From Brachybacterium sp. UMB0905 (GTDB lineage: Bacteria > Actinomycetota > Actinomycetes > Actinomycetales > Dermabacteraceae): a DNA stretch of 64,000 nucleotides. The position numbers and the translations under genes were made by a program. The notes under the pieces were generated by a model. The model did not search any database. It was not told the DNA's origin and worked only from the letters and a program-made list of their open reading frames with translations. The stretch covers positions 177,476 through 241,475 of the forward strand of contig NZ_PNHL01000006.1 of assembly GCF_002871795.1 (NCBI RefSeq), read 5' to 3'. Below, piece after piece: positions 43,336 to 52,580 of the stretch. Position 1 is the stretch's first letter, and each line of letters starts with the position of its first letter.

Positions 43336-45000
43336 TCACGGCAGGGCCTGGCGAGCGACCGCCCGGGCCTGCGCGGCATCGGGTGCGCTGAGCGCGCGGG
43401 CGGCGAGATCGCGCATCTGCGCGCGGGAGAGGCGGCCGAGGGCGTGGGCGACGGGCCCGAGGGCGCTCGGGGTCATCGAGAGGCTGTCTGCGCCCAGGCC
43501 GATCAGCACCGGAGCCAGCAGCGGGTCGGCGGCGGCTTCCCCGCACACGCCGATGGGAATTCTGGTGGCGGCACCTCCCGCGCAGGTGGCCTGGATGAGG
43601 CGCAGCACGGCGGTCTGCCACGGGTCGACGAGCGCGGCGAGCGCGCCGAGCTGGCGGTCGGCGGCGGTCGTGTACTGGGTGAGGTCATTGGTGCCGATCG
43701 AGGCGAGATCGCAGCAGGCCAGCAGCTGCTCGGCCTGGAGGGCCGCGGCTGGGGTCTCGACCATGATCCCCGTGCTGACCAGGCCCCGCGCCCGGCACTG
43801 GGCGGTGAACTGCGCGGCCTCGTCGGCGGTGGTGATCATGGGAGCGATGACATGGACCTGCGCGCTGCTCGCCGACGCGGCCGCGGCGATGGCATCGAGC
43901 TGGTCGGTGAGCACCTCAGGGTGGGCGGCGGTGGTGCGCCAGCCGCGCACGCCCAGAGCGGGGTTCGGCTCTGCGGGCCCGCTGAGGAACGGCAGGGGTT
44001 TGTCGGCTCCCGCGTCGAGGGTGCGGACCACCACGGGGCGGCCCGGGAACAGCTCGAGGATCTCCCGGTAGCAAGCGGTCTGCTCGGCGATGTCGGGAGC
44101 GTGCTCGCGGTCCAGGAACAGGAATTCGGTGCGCAGCAGGCCCACCCCGTCGGCCCCGGCAGCGAGCGCCTCGCGCGCCTCGGCGAGGGAGCCGATGTTG
44201 GCGTGCAGCAGGACGCGGGTGCCATCGACGAACTGGACCCCGCCGCCGGGGTACGACGGGGCGCTCGGGCGCTCGCGCAGCGCGAGGGCGGCACGCTGCT
44301 CCTGCGCGGCGGTGATCTCGGTGCTGATGGTGCCGGTGCTGCCATCCACGTGCACCCGCGTGCCCTCCGGGAGGTCGAGGACGCCGGGGGCGGCGACCAC
44401 GGCGGGCAGGCGCAGGCGGCGCGCGAGGATCGCGGTGTGGGACAGCGGCCCGCCCTCGGCAGTGACCAGGGCCAGCACCTGCGTGGGATCCAGCTCGGCG
44501 GTGTCGGCGGGAGCGAGGTCCCGCGCCACCAGGACGTACGGCTCATCGGCAGTGGGCAGACCGGGCATCGGCTCGCCGCGCAGGACCGCGATGATCCGGT
44601 GCGCGATATCGCGGACATCGGCGGCGCGCTCGGCCATCGGACCGCCAAGAGCGATGAGCTCATCGGCGATCTGCGCGGCAGCCTCCCAGATGGCGCGCTC
44701 GGCGGCGGTACCGCAGCGCCGCACCCGCTCCTGCGCATCACCGAGGAGCACGGGGTCGGTGGCCATGACGGCGCTCGCGGTGAGGATCCCCCCAGCCGGC
44801 CCCTCGGCGCGGGATGCGCGCTCATGCAGGTCCTGCGCCACCTCTGCGGCAGCTGCCGGAATCCGCTGCGCGTCCCGGGCCCGCTGCGGCTCGGGCAGCG
44901 GCGGGATGCTCGCGGAGGGTTCGCGTGCCGGCGCCGACAGCAGCCGCACCGGGCCCACGGCCAGCCCGGGGCTGACGGGCACACCATGGCACCGGCTCAT
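43336..45000 (-). CDS. ptsI: PTS enzyme I (phosphoenolpyruvate-protein phosphotransferase)
   Basis: A 554-residue cytoplasmic enzyme that moves phosphate from PEP to HPr, starting the sugar phosphotransferase chain. The phosphohistidine lies in GGPLSHTAILARRL. The PEP-binding barrel shows LLRTEFLFLDR, RTLDAGADKPLPFL and IGTNDLTQYTTAADRQ, and the end has GVCGEAAADP with its cysteine. Length is normal. ATG at 45000 has GGGAGGT upstream. No HPr or enzyme II gene is within the window, so its partners are elsewhere. Confidence 0.95.
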   Translation of the reverse strand: MSRCHGVPVSPGLAVGPVRLLSAPAREPSASIPPLPEPQRARDAQRIPAAAAEVAQDLHERASRAEGPAGGILTASAVMATDPVLLGDAQERVRRCGTAAERAIWEAAAQIADELIALGGPMAERAADVRDIAHRIIAVLRGEPMPGLPTADEPYVLVARDLAPADTAELDPTQVLALVTAEGGPLSHTAILARRLRLPAVVAAPGVLDLPEGTRVHVDGSTGTISTEITAAQEQRAALALRERPSAPSYPGGGVQFVDGTRVLLHANIGSLAEAREALAAGADGVGLLRTEFLFLDREHAPDIAEQTACYREILELFPGRPVVVRTLDAGADKPLPFLSGPAEPNPALGVRGWRTTAAHPEVLTDQLDAIAAAASASSAQVHVIAPMITTADEAAQFTAQCRARGLVSTGIMVETPAAALQAEQLLACCDLASIGTNDLTQYTTAADRQLGALAALVDPWQTAVLRLIQATCAGGAATRIPIGVCGEAAADPLLAPVLIGLGADSLSMTPSALGPVAHALGRLSRAQMRDLAARALSAPDAAQARAVARQALP

Positions 45001-45178
45001 GGGGACCTCCCTGCGCGTGGTTCTGCTGACGATCGTGCTGTGCGTGGCGCTGATCCACACCGTTCCCCGGTCGCGCTCCATCGCCGGCGCGGTCACGGCG
45101 GTGCTCGCCGTCGCCGCGGTGCCGATCATGGCGGACCGCCACCGCGACTGGGACGCCGCAGGCCACCATCGCTTCTGA
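44999..45178 (+). CDS. Possible small membrane protein antiparallel to the ptsI start
   Basis: A 59-residue ORF that starts at the ptsI start codon but on the other strand and runs through the ptsI promoter region. The coding-like third-position GC is very high, and the product has a hydrophobic segment (VVLLTIVLCVALIHTVP), a second Ala/Val-rich one and a basic end (ADRHRDWDAAGHHRF). The start is uncertain (ATG 44999 lacks a ribosome binding site; internal GTGs are possible). It may be chance, so confidence is low. Confidence 0.4.
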   Translation: MGTSLRVVLLTIVLCVALIHTVPRSRSIAGAVTAVLAVAAVPIMADRHRDWDAAGHHRF

Positions 45179-45219
45179 TACGGCGCGTCCCGGCAGCCCG
45201 GTGACCACCGGGCCCTGCG

Positions 45220-45307
45220 CGGAGGGTGCGGGATTCGAACCCGCGGTACAGGGTCACTGCACAATGGTTTTCAAGACCATCTCATTCGGCCGCTCTGACA
45301 ACCCTCC
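45220..45307 (-). tRNA. tRNA-Ser(UGA)
   Basis: An 88-base type II tRNA. The acceptor GGAGGGT pairs with ACCCTCC, discriminator G, with anticodon TGA inside the CTTGAAA loop, a long variable arm, and a T arm of GCGGGTTCGAATCCCGC. CCA is not encoded. Confidence 0.93.
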
Positions 45308-45343
45308 TGGTGCCGTAGGGCACCCGCATGAGTCTACCGGCAC

Positions 45344-45349
45344 TAGGGT
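45344..45349 (+). promoter_or_regulatory. -10 hexamer TAGGGT of the quinone oxidoreductase gene
   Basis: 46 bases before the ATG at 45395, which has a GAGGAG ribosome binding site. Confidence 0.4.
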
Positions 45350-45394
45350 GGCAGCACCCGTCGGACCCCACCGCCTGGAAGACGAGGAGCTGAC

Positions 45395-46369
45395 ATGCGG
45401 GCGATGCGCATCACCGAGGACCACCGGCTCGAATCGGCTGAGGTGCCCGAGCCCGTCCCGGACCCGGGCGAGGTGCTGATCGACGTGATCGCCGCGGGTG
45501 TGAACCGCGGGGATCTCGCGCAGGTGGCCGGGCACTACCCGCCCCCGCCCGGCGCCTCGGAGCTGCCTGGCATGGAGATCTCCGGGCGGCGGCGCGACAC
45601 CGGGGAGGAAGTCGTGGCGCTGATCCCCGGCGGCGGGTACGCGGAGGTGGTCGCGGCCGATGAGGGCCTGCTGCTGCCGATCCCCGTCGGCATGGGGGTC
45701 ATCGAGGCCGGAGGCATCATCGAGGTCGCCGCGACGGCGCTGTCGAATCTGGTGCTCGAGGCGGGTCTGCATGAGGGCGAGACGGTACTCATCCACGGCG
45801 GCACCGGCGGCGTGGGATCCTGTGCGATCCAGCTCGCGAAGAGTCTGGGCGCGCACGTGCTCACCACCGTCGGCTCCCCCGCGGCGATCGGGGTGGCGCG
45901 GGATCTCGGGGCCGATGTGGCCTGGGACCGGTATACCACGGATCTGCCCGCTGCCGTCGCCGAGGAGGGCGGCGTCGATGTGATCCTCGATGTGATCGGC
46001 GGGGCGGCACTCACAGACCACGTGCGCATGCTGCGCGAGGGCGGGCGCCTGGTGATCATCGGAACGCTCGGCGGGGCGCGCGGGGAGCTGCCGATCATGG
46101 AGCTGATGTCCCGGCGCGGCCGCGTGGTCGGCACGACCCTGCGCTCGCGCCCGCTGGAGGTGCGCCGTTCGATCATCGAGGCGACGCGGCATGTGGTGTG
46201 GCCACTGCTGGAGAGCGGGGAGATGACGATCCCGGTGCATGCCCGGCTGCCACTCGAGCAGGCCGGGGAGGCGCACGCGATCCTGCGCGAGGGCGGTCAC
46301 CTCGGCAAGGTCATCCTCGAGGTCGCCCCGCCGCGCGGCGGTCGTCACGGGCGGCGCCGACGGGGGTGA
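45395..46369 (+). CDS. NAD(P)H-quinone oxidoreductase, zinc-free MDR family (PIG3-like)
   Basis: A 324-residue medium-chain reductase. The N-terminal GroES-like domain includes AAGVNRGDLAQVAGHYPPPPG, without the zinc ligands of alcohol dehydrogenases. The Rossmann motif VLIHGGTGGVGSCAIQLAKSLG lies near 138, then LDVIGG and the C-terminal HARLPLEQAGEAHAILREGGHLGKVIL. It probably reduces quinones or enals with NADPH. GAGGAG precedes the ATG. The tail is very basic (GGRHGRRRRG). Confidence 0.9.
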   Translation: MRAMRITEDHRLESAEVPEPVPDPGEVLIDVIAAGVNRGDLAQVAGHYPPPPGASELPGMEISGRRRDTGEEVVALIPGGGYAEVVAADEGLLLPIPVGMGVIEAGGIIEVAATALSNLVLEAGLHEGETVLIHGGTGGVGSCAIQLAKSLGAHVLTTVGSPAAIGVARDLGADVAWDRYTTDLPAAVAEEGGVDVILDVIGGAALTDHVRMLREGGRLVIIGTLGGARGELPIMELMSRRGRVVGTTLRSRPLEVRRSIIEATRHVVWPLLESGEMTIPVHARLPLEQAGEAHAILREGGHLGKVILEVAPPRGGRHGRRRRG

Positions 46370-46390
46370 GCGCTCCGGGCAGGAGGCGCC

Positions 46391-47083
46391 TCAGGATCGC
46401 GGGTCTTTGACCTCGTTCGCCCCGGGCAGGGTGTGCATGATGGCCTCCCAGGCGGTGATCGACGGCACCGGCACCAGCTCGAACGCTTCATCATCATGGA
46501 GCAGGACCCAGCAGGATTCCTCGACCCGCAGGTACACCGCGAAATCCTCGGCCGGGGAGCCGTCCGTCGAGGTCCAGGCCGTCTGCATCCGCACCAGCTG
46601 CCAGGACGCCTTCTCATCGGCCCCCAGCTGTGCATGCAGCTGCGACCAGGCCGCAGTGCGGGCAGCGGCGTCATCGGACTCGAGCGCGGTGATCTGCTCG
46701 GCGTCCACCGCGATGGTCGCGGCACCCTCCAGCGGGGCCTCGCAGGGCTGGAAGCGCAGCAGCCGCGTCAGCATCCCCGGCAGGGTGAGGAACGGGGCGG
46801 GGACGATCTCCGAGAGATCCTCCCGCGCCACACTGCGCCGCACGGTCACCGCGTTCAGGCCGCAGGTTACGTGGTGCTCGTGGTGGCCGCCCGGTCCTGA
46901 ATTCGTGAGGATCACAGACAGCAGCGGGCTGCGCAGTGCGGTGCGCATCGCATCCAGTGCCTCGTCTCCCGCAGGCAGACCTGCCGGAAGCGGACCATCG
47001 GCGATGAGCAGCGCAAGCGCCTCGGCGGTCTCCTCGGCCGTTGCGCGCACCGTCCCGGTGACTGCGTCATAGGAGATCGTCAT
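46391..47083 (-). CDS. Hypothetical protein, third gene of the WXG100-like operon
   Basis: A 230-residue acidic, soluble protein not recognised from a family. Two similar halves can be guessed: an N-terminal one with LLSVILTNSGPGGHHEHHV and a C-terminal one ending VPVPSITAWEAIMHTLPG. A conserved-looking WVLLHDDEAFELVPV strand pair recalls EspG/SseB-like ESX accessory proteins and the unknown protein at 20169-20843. GAAGGAGAG precedes the ATG, which overlaps the previous stop by 4 bases. Its place suggests a chaperone or immunity-like partner of the WXG100-like protein; this is inference. Confidence 0.72.
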   Translation of the reverse strand: MTISYDAVTGTVRATAEETAEALALLIADGPLPAGLPAGDEALDAMRTALRSPLLSVILTNSGPGGHHEHHVTCGLNAVTVRRSVAREDLSEIVPAPFLTLPGMLTRLLRFQPCEAPLEGAATIAVDAEQITALESDDAAARTAAWSQLHAQLGADEKASWQLVRMQTAWTSTDGSPAEDFAVYLRVEESCWVLLHDDEAFELVPVPSITAWEAIMHTLPGANEVKDPRS

Positions 47084-47583
47084 CGGTCCTCTCCTTCCTG
47101 GACGATGATGCTGAGGGAGTCCAGCACCTGCTGGAACAGCTCGGTGACCTCACGGTCGCGCAGAGCCATCGACGTCAGCGCCAGGGTGATGAGCACATCG
47201 CCCACCCGGGTGAACACCTGACGGTTGATGGCGGTGACACCGGAGGGGCTGGTCTGCAGGGATGCGCGGAACCAGCCCTCCTGGCCGTCTACGTCGAGCG
47301 GGCGGTCATCCAGGGCGTAGAAGTCGGGCACCGTGGCGAAGGCCTGCGCATACACGAGGCCCTGCAGCTCCTCGAGGTCCTCCGGGGCGTCGTCACCGAG
47401 GCGTTCGATGCTGACGATCACGTTGTCCCCGAAGGGGCCTGCGGTCTCGCTCGGCATGCTCGCCACGAAGACGCGAGGTTCCTCCAGCAGCTCCGTGGTC
47501 CAGGTGGCGGGGACGCTCACCCGGGCAGTCACCTCAGCGACTCCCGGGATCACGACCTCATGCTCGGTCACAGCGGTCCTCAT
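47080..47583 (-). CDS. LpqN/DUF1795-like hypothetical protein, second gene of the operon
   Basis: A 167-residue protein with an LpqN/DUF1795-like outline (a beta-sheet packed on helices): VSVPATWTTELLEEPRVFVAS, the segment FGDNVIVSIERLGD, and LDDRPLDVDGQEGWFRASLQ followed by a C-terminal helix. There is no signal peptide or lipobox. It is flanked by the WXG100-like gene 58 bases upstream and overlaps the next gene by 4 bases. In actinobacteria such proteins often sit next to WXG100-type genes; their role is not settled. Confidence 0.72.
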   Translation of the reverse strand: MRTAVTEHEVVIPGVAEVTARVSVPATWTTELLEEPRVFVASMPSETAGPFGDNVIVSIERLGDDAPEDLEELQGLVYAQAFATVPDFYALDDRPLDVDGQEGWFRASLQTSPSGVTAINRQVFTRVGDVLITLALTSMALRDREVTELFQQVLDSLSIIVQEGEDR

Positions 47584-47641
47584 CGCTTGCGGTGCTCCCT
47601 CGATAGCTCAAGCCCGATACGGGGCGGGGCGCGTGTGCGCC

Positions 47642-48472
47642 TCAGCCCAGAATCCAGTCTATGGCCGCATCCGCCACGCCGCCGCCGATGATCCCACCGC
47701 CGATCGCGCCGACAACGCCGCCGACCACGCCACCGATAGCGGTGCCGGGTCCGGGGAAGATCGACCCGATGGCCGCTCCTGCTGCGGCTCCACCCTTGGC
47801 ACCGGCCCAGGCGCCCGCAGCGGCCCCGGCAGCGTTGACACCTCCGTCGAGGGCGGCGCGGGCACCACGCTCAACACCGCTGAGGCTGGGGTCACCCGCG
47901 TCCTCGTTCCACCGGTCCACACCCGCGAAGATGCCCGTGAGGAGATCACCCGCAGGGCCCAGATACTTCGCGGCACCCTTGAGGGCGTACGCGTTACGCA
48001 GCCACGGCACGATCGCGTCTTCGCCGCCGTGGGCGAAGATGCGCCACGCCTGATTGATCATCTCATCGCCGGCGCGCCCAACCGCGTCCATGAAACCGGT
48101 CATCCAGTTGCGCCAGTCCCCGAAGGCCTCGAAAGGGTTCTCCAGCGGACCGTCGAAAGGGAAGATGTCCTTGAGGTTCTCGATGAGTTTGCCGAAGAAC
48201 CCATCGGCCGAGGCGACGTCCTGTTCCTCAGCGTGTTCTGCGAGCTCCCGGGCGAGCTCCATGATGCGCTCCACTGCAGCGCGGATCTCCGCACCGTGCA
48301 GGCGCACCCACTCGTCACGGAAACGCTCCGCATCACTTCCCCGCCAGAAGCTGTCGATCCCCTGGATGACGCCATCGAGCTGACCGGCCCGATCCTCAAT
48401 GACCGTCCGACGATCAGCCATGAGCTGGGCGAACTGCTCGCCCTGCTCGGTATCCATCCCGTAAAAGCTCAC
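47642..48472 (-). CDS. WXG100-like protein with C-terminal glycine zipper
   Basis: A 276-residue protein. Residues about 8-95 form a helix-turn-helix hairpin of the WXG100/ESX type, with Trp43-Arg-Gly45 (FWRGSDAERF) at the bend. The middle is helical (GDWRNWMTGFMDAVGR). The last 75 residues are Ala/Gly-rich and include GGVVGGVVGAIGGGIIGGGV, a glycine-zipper-like membrane segment. GTG at 48472 has GAGGGGC about 8 bases upstream. This is a likely substrate of a type VII (ESX-like) system, perhaps membrane-active; the secretion machine is not in the window. Confidence 0.75.
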   Translation of the reverse strand: MSFYGMDTEQGEQFAQLMADRRTVIEDRAGQLDGVIQGIDSFWRGSDAERFRDEWVRLHGAEIRAAVERIMELARELAEHAEEQDVASADGFFGKLIENLKDIFPFDGPLENPFEAFGDWRNWMTGFMDAVGRAGDEMINQAWRIFAHGGEDAIVPWLRNAYALKGAAKYLGPAGDLLTGIFAGVDRWNEDAGDPSLSGVERGARAALDGGVNAAGAAAGAWAGAKGGAAAGAAIGSIFPGPGTAIGGVVGGVVGAIGGGIIGGGVADAAIDWILG

Positions 48473-48603
48473 TGCACGCCCCTCATGCAACCCAATATGA
48501 CCATCACATCTTCGCGGACACGCACGGCAAGCGCGATGGGGAGTACTCCCCATCGGACCGATCGCACACGACCGGACCGCGAGCGGGATGACAGACTGCC
48601 ACC

Positions 48604-49014
48604 ATGGACGACCCCGTGATCATCCGCCTGCTCGCCGCGGCAGGCTTCGCCCTCGTCGGCGTGCTCTGCCTGCTCTATTCGGCCTGGGCACGCGCTGGGC
48701 GCTCCGCCCGGGCCCGGCGTTGGATGGGCAACGAGTTCGGCAGCACTCCGAACGATGAGCGCATGACCGTGCTCGGGCTGCCGGGGATCGGCCTGATGTG
48801 CTTCGGGCTCGCCGCGGTGACGATCCCCCGCATCGGCCTGTACCTCGCGGTCATCGGGGCGCCCCTACTGCTGCTCGGGCTCGCCGCGCTGTTCCTCGCG
48901 CTGATGCTGTTCATCCCGCTGCCGGATGCGATCTACCCGCGCTGGGCACGGCCTGTGCGCCACCAGCGGCGCGAGCAGGAGCGCGCCATGAAGGCGTGGC
49001 TGCGCGAGCGCTGA
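48604..49014 (+). CDS. Small membrane protein, unknown
   Basis: A 136-residue protein with three hydrophobic segments: LLAAAGFALVGVLCLLYSAW at the N-terminus, GLPGIGLMCFGLAAVTI and GLYLAVIGAPLLLLGLAALFLALMLF. A basic C-terminal tail follows (RPVRHQRREQERAMKAWLRER). Not recognised. The ATG has no ribosome binding site; a CAGACT hexamer 6 bases upstream might make it leaderless. It diverges from the WXG100-like operon, 131 bases away. Confidence 0.72.
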   Translation: MDDPVIIRLLAAAGFALVGVLCLLYSAWARAGRSARARRWMGNEFGSTPNDERMTVLGLPGIGLMCFGLAAVTIPRIGLYLAVIGAPLLLLGLAALFLALMLFIPLPDAIYPRWARPVRHQRREQERAMKAWLRER

Positions 49015-49048
49015 GCAGCGCTTTCGCTGTATCGGCGCAACAGCGCTC
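49006..49048. terminator. Hairpin between convergent genes
   Basis: GAGCGCTG (49006-49013) pairs with CAGCGCTC (49041-49048), with partial inner pairing. It covers the end of the small membrane protein gene. Confidence 0.5.
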
Positions 49049-49050
49049 GT

Positions 49051-50019
49051 TCAGTCGCGCACGCCCTCCAGCACGAGCACCGTCCCGTCGGCGTAGACCG
49101 AGGCGGTGACCGCATCGGCGCTGTCCTTGACTCCCTGCGGGGCCTGCCCCATGGCGATCCCCACCCCGGCCCAGGTGAGCATTTCGGTGTCGTTGAACCC
49201 GTCGCCGACGGCGAGCGTGTGCGCCTGTTCGATCCCGAGCTGCTCGCGGATCTGCTCGAGGGCGCTGGCCTTGGAGATACCGGGGGCGGCCATGTCCAGC
49301 CAGGCCGTCCAGCCGATCGCGTACTCCACGCCGTGCACCCCGGATTCGGCGACGACCTTCGAGAACTCCTGCGGGGACAGGTCCGGGACATGCACCACCA
49401 CGCGCACGGCCTCGAGCTGCATGAGCTCATCGAGGTCACTCTCGATGGCCTGCACCCCGAAGCTTGCGTCCTGGAACCCGGGGGTGGCGCGGAAGGAGCC
49501 GTCGGCCAGTTCGACCGCATAGTGCGCATCCGGGGCGACCTCGCGCAGGGTCGCGAGCGCATGCCCCGGCTGGAAGGAGCGGGTGTCGATGACCTCCCAG
49601 CCGTCGTCGGCGTCCTCGTGGATCCGCAGGGTCACCGCGCCGTTGGAGCACACCGCGTAGCCGTCGGTGATGCCGGCGGCGCGGACGATCGGCAGCGTCG
49701 CGCCGATGGACCGGCCGGTGGAGATCACCACCGTCTGCTCGGTTGCGGCCCGGCGGAGGGCGGTGCGCATCGGCTCGGTCATGGCGCCGTCGTGGTCCAC
49801 GAGGGTGCCATCCACGTCCAGGCCGATCAGGAGCTTCTGACCGCGCAGCGGCTGCAGGTGCTCCTGAAGCTGCTCGCGGGTGCTCACCAGGGTGTCCGTT
49901 GCGCTGTTCACGCCGGGCATCGTGGCATCGGTGTCTTTCCGGCGGGTGAACCGGCGGTGACGCAGCGCCCGTCGGAGCCGCTGGATCCCATCGCGTGCGC
50001 GTTCGCGTGCTCGCCCCAT
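49051..50019 (-). CDS. HAD-superfamily hydrolase, Cof type
   Basis: A 322-residue Cof-like sugar-phosphate phosphatase. The nucleophile motif is LIGLDVDGTLVDHDGAM, motif II is VVISTGRS, and motif IV GDGFNDTEMLTWAGVGIAMGQA. The cap domain lies between. ATG at 50019 is one base after the serS stop (TGAGATG), which suggests coupling. The first 34 residues are very basic and may be spurious; ATG near 49921 (MPGVNS) is an alternative. A serS-HAD pair behind pheA is a gene order also seen in other actinobacteria. Confidence 0.9.
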   Translation of the reverse strand: MGRARERARDGIQRLRRALRHRRFTRRKDTDATMPGVNSATDTLVSTREQLQEHLQPLRGQKLLIGLDVDGTLVDHDGAMTEPMRTALRRAATEQTVVISTGRSIGATLPIVRAAGITDGYAVCSNGAVTLRIHEDADDGWEVIDTRSFQPGHALATLREVAPDAHYAVELADGSFRATPGFQDASFGVQAIESDLDELMQLEAVRVVVHVPDLSPQEFSKVVAESGVHGVEYAIGWTAWLDMAAPGISKASALEQIREQLGIEQAHTLAVGDGFNDTEMLTWAGVGIAMGQAPQGVKDSADAVTASVYADGTVLVLEGVRD

Positions 50020-50020
50020 C

Positions 50021-51283
50021 TCAGGTGGTGACCTCGAAGACCTCGCGGCCTCCCAGGTAGGGGCGCAGACCCTCGGGGACCACGACGGAGCCGTCGGCCT
50101 GCTGGTGGTTCTCCAGCACCGCGACGATGAAGCGGGTGGTGCCGAGCGTCCCGTTGAGCGTCGCCACGGGCCGCAGGCCGTCCTCGGTGCGCTCGCGGAT
50201 GTTCAGGCGGCGGGCCTGGAACTGCGTGGTGTTCGAGGTGGAGGTGAGCTCGCGGTAGGTGTTCTGGCTGGGGATCCATGCCTCGCAGTCGTACTTGCGG
50301 GCGGCGGAGGTGCCGAGGTCCCCGGCGGCGGTGTCGATGATGCGGTAGGGCACATCGATCTTCGCCATCATCTCGCGCTCCCAGTCCAGCAGCCGCTCAT
50401 GCTCGGCGTAGGACTCCTCGATGCGGCAGTAGGAGAACATCTCCACCTTGTGGAACTGGTGGACGCGGATGATGCCGCGGGTGTCCTTGCCGTAGCTGCC
50501 AGCCTCGCGGCGATAGCAGGCGCTCCAGCCGGCGTAGCGGCGCGGCCCCTCCGAGAGGTCCAGGATCTCGTCCTTGTGGTAGCCGGCCAGCGCCACCTCG
50601 CTCGTGCCCACCAGGTAGAGGTCATCGTCCTTGTCCAGGTGGTAGACCTCATCGGCGTGCTCGCCGAGGAAGCCGGTGCCCTCCATCGCCTCGGGCAGCA
50701 CCAGGGTGGGGGTGATCATCGGGGTGAACCCGGCCTTGATCGCCTGGTCCATCGCGGCGTTGAGGATCGCCAGCTCGAGCATCGCACCGACGCCGGTGAG
50801 GAAGTAGAAGCGGGCGCCGGAGACCTTCGCGCCGCGCTGCATGTCGATCGCGCGCAGCCCCTCGGCGACCTCCAGGTGGTCCTTGACCGGGAAGTCGAAG
50901 GTGGTCTGCTCGCCGATCACCTCGCGGACGGTGAAGTCGTCCTCGAGGCCCTCCGGGGCGCCCTCGGCGATGTTCGGGATGTCCCGCAGCAGAGCATCGC
51001 GCGTGGCGAGCGCCTGATCGGATTCCGCTTCGAGGCGCTTGACCTCCGCGGCGAGCTCCTTGGCCTGCGCCACCAGCTGCTGCTTCTGCTCACCCTGAGC
51101 CTGTGCGACCTGCTTGCCGAAGGACTTCTGCTCGGCGCGGGCGGATTCGAAGGCGGCCGTGGTCTCCCGCCAGTGGGAGTCGGCCTCGAGCACCGCATCG
51201 ACGGTGCGGGGGTCACGGCGACGCGCCCGCTGGGCGTCGCGGACGGTATCAGGGTTCTCGCGCAGCAGCCGAAGATCGATCAT
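50021..51283 (-). CDS. serS: Seryl-tRNA synthetase
   Basis: A 420-residue class II synthetase that charges tRNA-Ser. The N-terminal coiled coil (residues about 25-105) holds long charged helices. The catalytic core has [16 protein letters not shown], motif 2 in [24 protein letters not shown] and motif 3 in [21 protein letters not shown] at 51283 is 6 bases after TACCCT, so the mRNA is probably leaderless. Two tRNA-Ser genes lie in the same window. Confidence 0.97.
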   Translation of the reverse strand: MIDLRLLRENPDTVRDAQRARRRDPRTVDAVLEADSHWRETTAAFESARAEQKSFGKQVAQAQGEQKQQLVAQAKELAAEVKRLEAESDQALATRDALLRDIPNIAEGAPEGLEDDFTVREVIGEQTTFDFPVKDHLEVAEGLRAIDMQRGAKVSGARFYFLTGVGAMLELAILNAAMDQAIKAGFTPMITPTLVLPEAMEGTGFLGEHADEVYHLDKDDDLYLVGTSEVALAGYHKDEILDLSEGPRRYAGWSACYRREAGSYGKDTRGIIRVHQFHKVEMFSYCRIEESYAEHERLLDWEREMMAKIDVPYRIIDTAAGDLGTSAARKYDCEAWIPSQNTYRELTSTSNTTQFQARRLNIRERTEDGLRPVATLNGTLGTTRFIVAVLENHQQADGSVVVPEGLRPYLGGREVFEVTT

Positions 51284-51289
51284 TGCACC

Positions 51290-51295
51290 AGGGTA
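51290..51295 (-). promoter_or_regulatory. -10 hexamer TACCCT of serS
   Basis: 6 bases before the ATG at 51283. Confidence 0.55.
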
Positions 51296-51342
51296 CCCGC
51301 GCGCAGACGCCTCCCGGGGGACCATGACGGGCGGCGCGGGGC

Positions 51343-51348
51343 TACTCT
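51343..51348 (+). promoter_or_regulatory. -10 hexamer TACTCT of the diacylglycerol-kinase-family gene
   Basis: 7 bases before the ATG at 51356, again leaving no room for a ribosome binding site. Confidence 0.5.
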
Positions 51349-51355
51349 TTCCCGC

Positions 51356-52570
51356 ATGGACCTCACCTTCTGGATCTCCCTGGTCTCCGCCGTGCTCGCA
51401 CTGGTGGCGATCATCCTGGTGACCCTGGTGCTGAAGGGGCAGGGCCGGGACCGCGAGCAGCTGCGCGCCCTGGCCCGTCGTCCGGCCCCCTCCCCCAGCC
51501 GCGCCACCGCGCGCACGGGCGACGGGACCACGGGCGGCGCCGACGACGCCGAGGAGCCGGACGCCGAGGAGGACAGGTCCGCGAACCGGCTGCGCCGTGT
51601 CGCGGTGGTCGTGAACCCCTCGAAGTTCAAGGACATCGACGTCTTCCAGGACCGGGTGCGCGAGGCCGTGGAGCGCATCGAGGGGGCCGATGTCCGCTTC
51701 TACGAGACCACGATCGATGACCCCGGCAGGGGGCAGGCTGAGCAGGCGGTGGCCGATGGGGCGGACCTGGTGATGGCCGCCGGTGGCGATGGCACCGTGC
51801 GTCTGGTCGCCTCCGTCCTGGCGGGGAGTGACACCCGGATGGGCATCATCCCCGCCGGCACCGGCAACCTGCTGGCCCGCAATGTCGGCATCCCGCTGGA
51901 GGACCCGTCCGCCGCGATGATCGCGGCGCTGACCGGGCAGGACCATGCGGTGGATGTGGGGTGGCTGCGCGTGGGCGATTCCCCCTCCGCCGCCTTCTCC
52001 GCGGAGCGGAAGATCTTCCTGGTGATCGCGGGTTTCGGGGCCGATGCGGAGATGATCGGCAATACCGATGAGGGGATGAAGAAGCGGATCGGCTGGATCG
52101 CCTACATCTTCGGTGGGCTGCGGGCGCTCGTGGGGCGCAGCACCGACGTGGTGGTGGAGCTGCCCGATGAGACGCGGCATGCGCATAAGGCGCGCACCGT
52201 TCTGCTGGGGAACGTCGGCAAGCTGCCCGGCGGCCTGGTGCTCATGCCCGATGCCACGATCGATAACGGCCGCCTCGAGGTGGTCGTCGCGGGCTGGCGC
52301 GGTGCGGCGGGCTTCAGCCAGATCGCCACCCAGGTGCTGAATCCGAACTACCGGCCGCCGCGGTTCGGGCCGCGGATCTCCACGATGGAGCGCTATCTGA
52401 CCGCCGGTGTCCGCGTGAGCACCACGAAGCCGCAGATGGTGCAGCTGGATGGGGACACGGACCGGGAGGCGACGCACATCGTCGCGACCGTGGATCCGGG
52501 GGCGCTGCGCCTGCGGGTGCCGCAGGATTCCGATCTGATCCAGGACGCGGCGGACGGCACGGGGGCCTGA
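51356..52570 (+). CDS. Diacylglycerol/lipid kinase family protein with N-terminal anchor
   Basis: A 404-residue lipid kinase-like protein. An N-terminal helix ([21 protein letters not shown]) anchors it, and a disordered acidic stretch (residues about 45-75) follows. The catalytic domain has VVVNPSKF, the nucleotide loop [12 protein letters not shown] near 143 and [11 protein letters not shown]. It probably phosphorylates diacylglycerol or a polyprenol-like lipid at the membrane. Sits divergently from serS, 72 bases away. Confidence 0.9.
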   Translation: MDLTFWISLVSAVLALVAIILVTLVLKGQGRDREQLRALARRPAPSPSRATARTGDGTTGGADDAEEPDAEEDRSANRLRRVAVVVNPSKFKDIDVFQDRVREAVERIEGADVRFYETTIDDPGRGQAEQAVADGADLVMAAGGDGTVRLVASVLAGSDTRMGIIPAGTGNLLARNVGIPLEDPSAAMIAALTGQDHAVDVGWLRVGDSPSAAFSAERKIFLVIAGFGADAEMIGNTDEGMKKRIGWIAYIFGGLRALVGRSTDVVVELPDETRHAHKARTVLLGNVGKLPGGLVLMPDATIDNGRLEVVVAGWRGAAGFSQIATQVLNPNYRPPRFGPRISTMERYLTAGVRVSTTKPQMVQLDGDTDREATHIVATVDPGALRLRVPQDSDLIQDAADGTGA

Positions 52571-52580
52571 GCGGCCCGGC

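Noticed and set aside
40010..45307. Integrated element between the two tRNA-Ser genes
   Set aside because: No integrase and no attachment-site duplication; genes between them are core-like with normal composition.
46391..47083. Homology between this protein and the one at 20169-20843
   Set aside because: A similar Trp-containing C-terminal outline was noted, but without alignment it is too weak to claim as paralogy.
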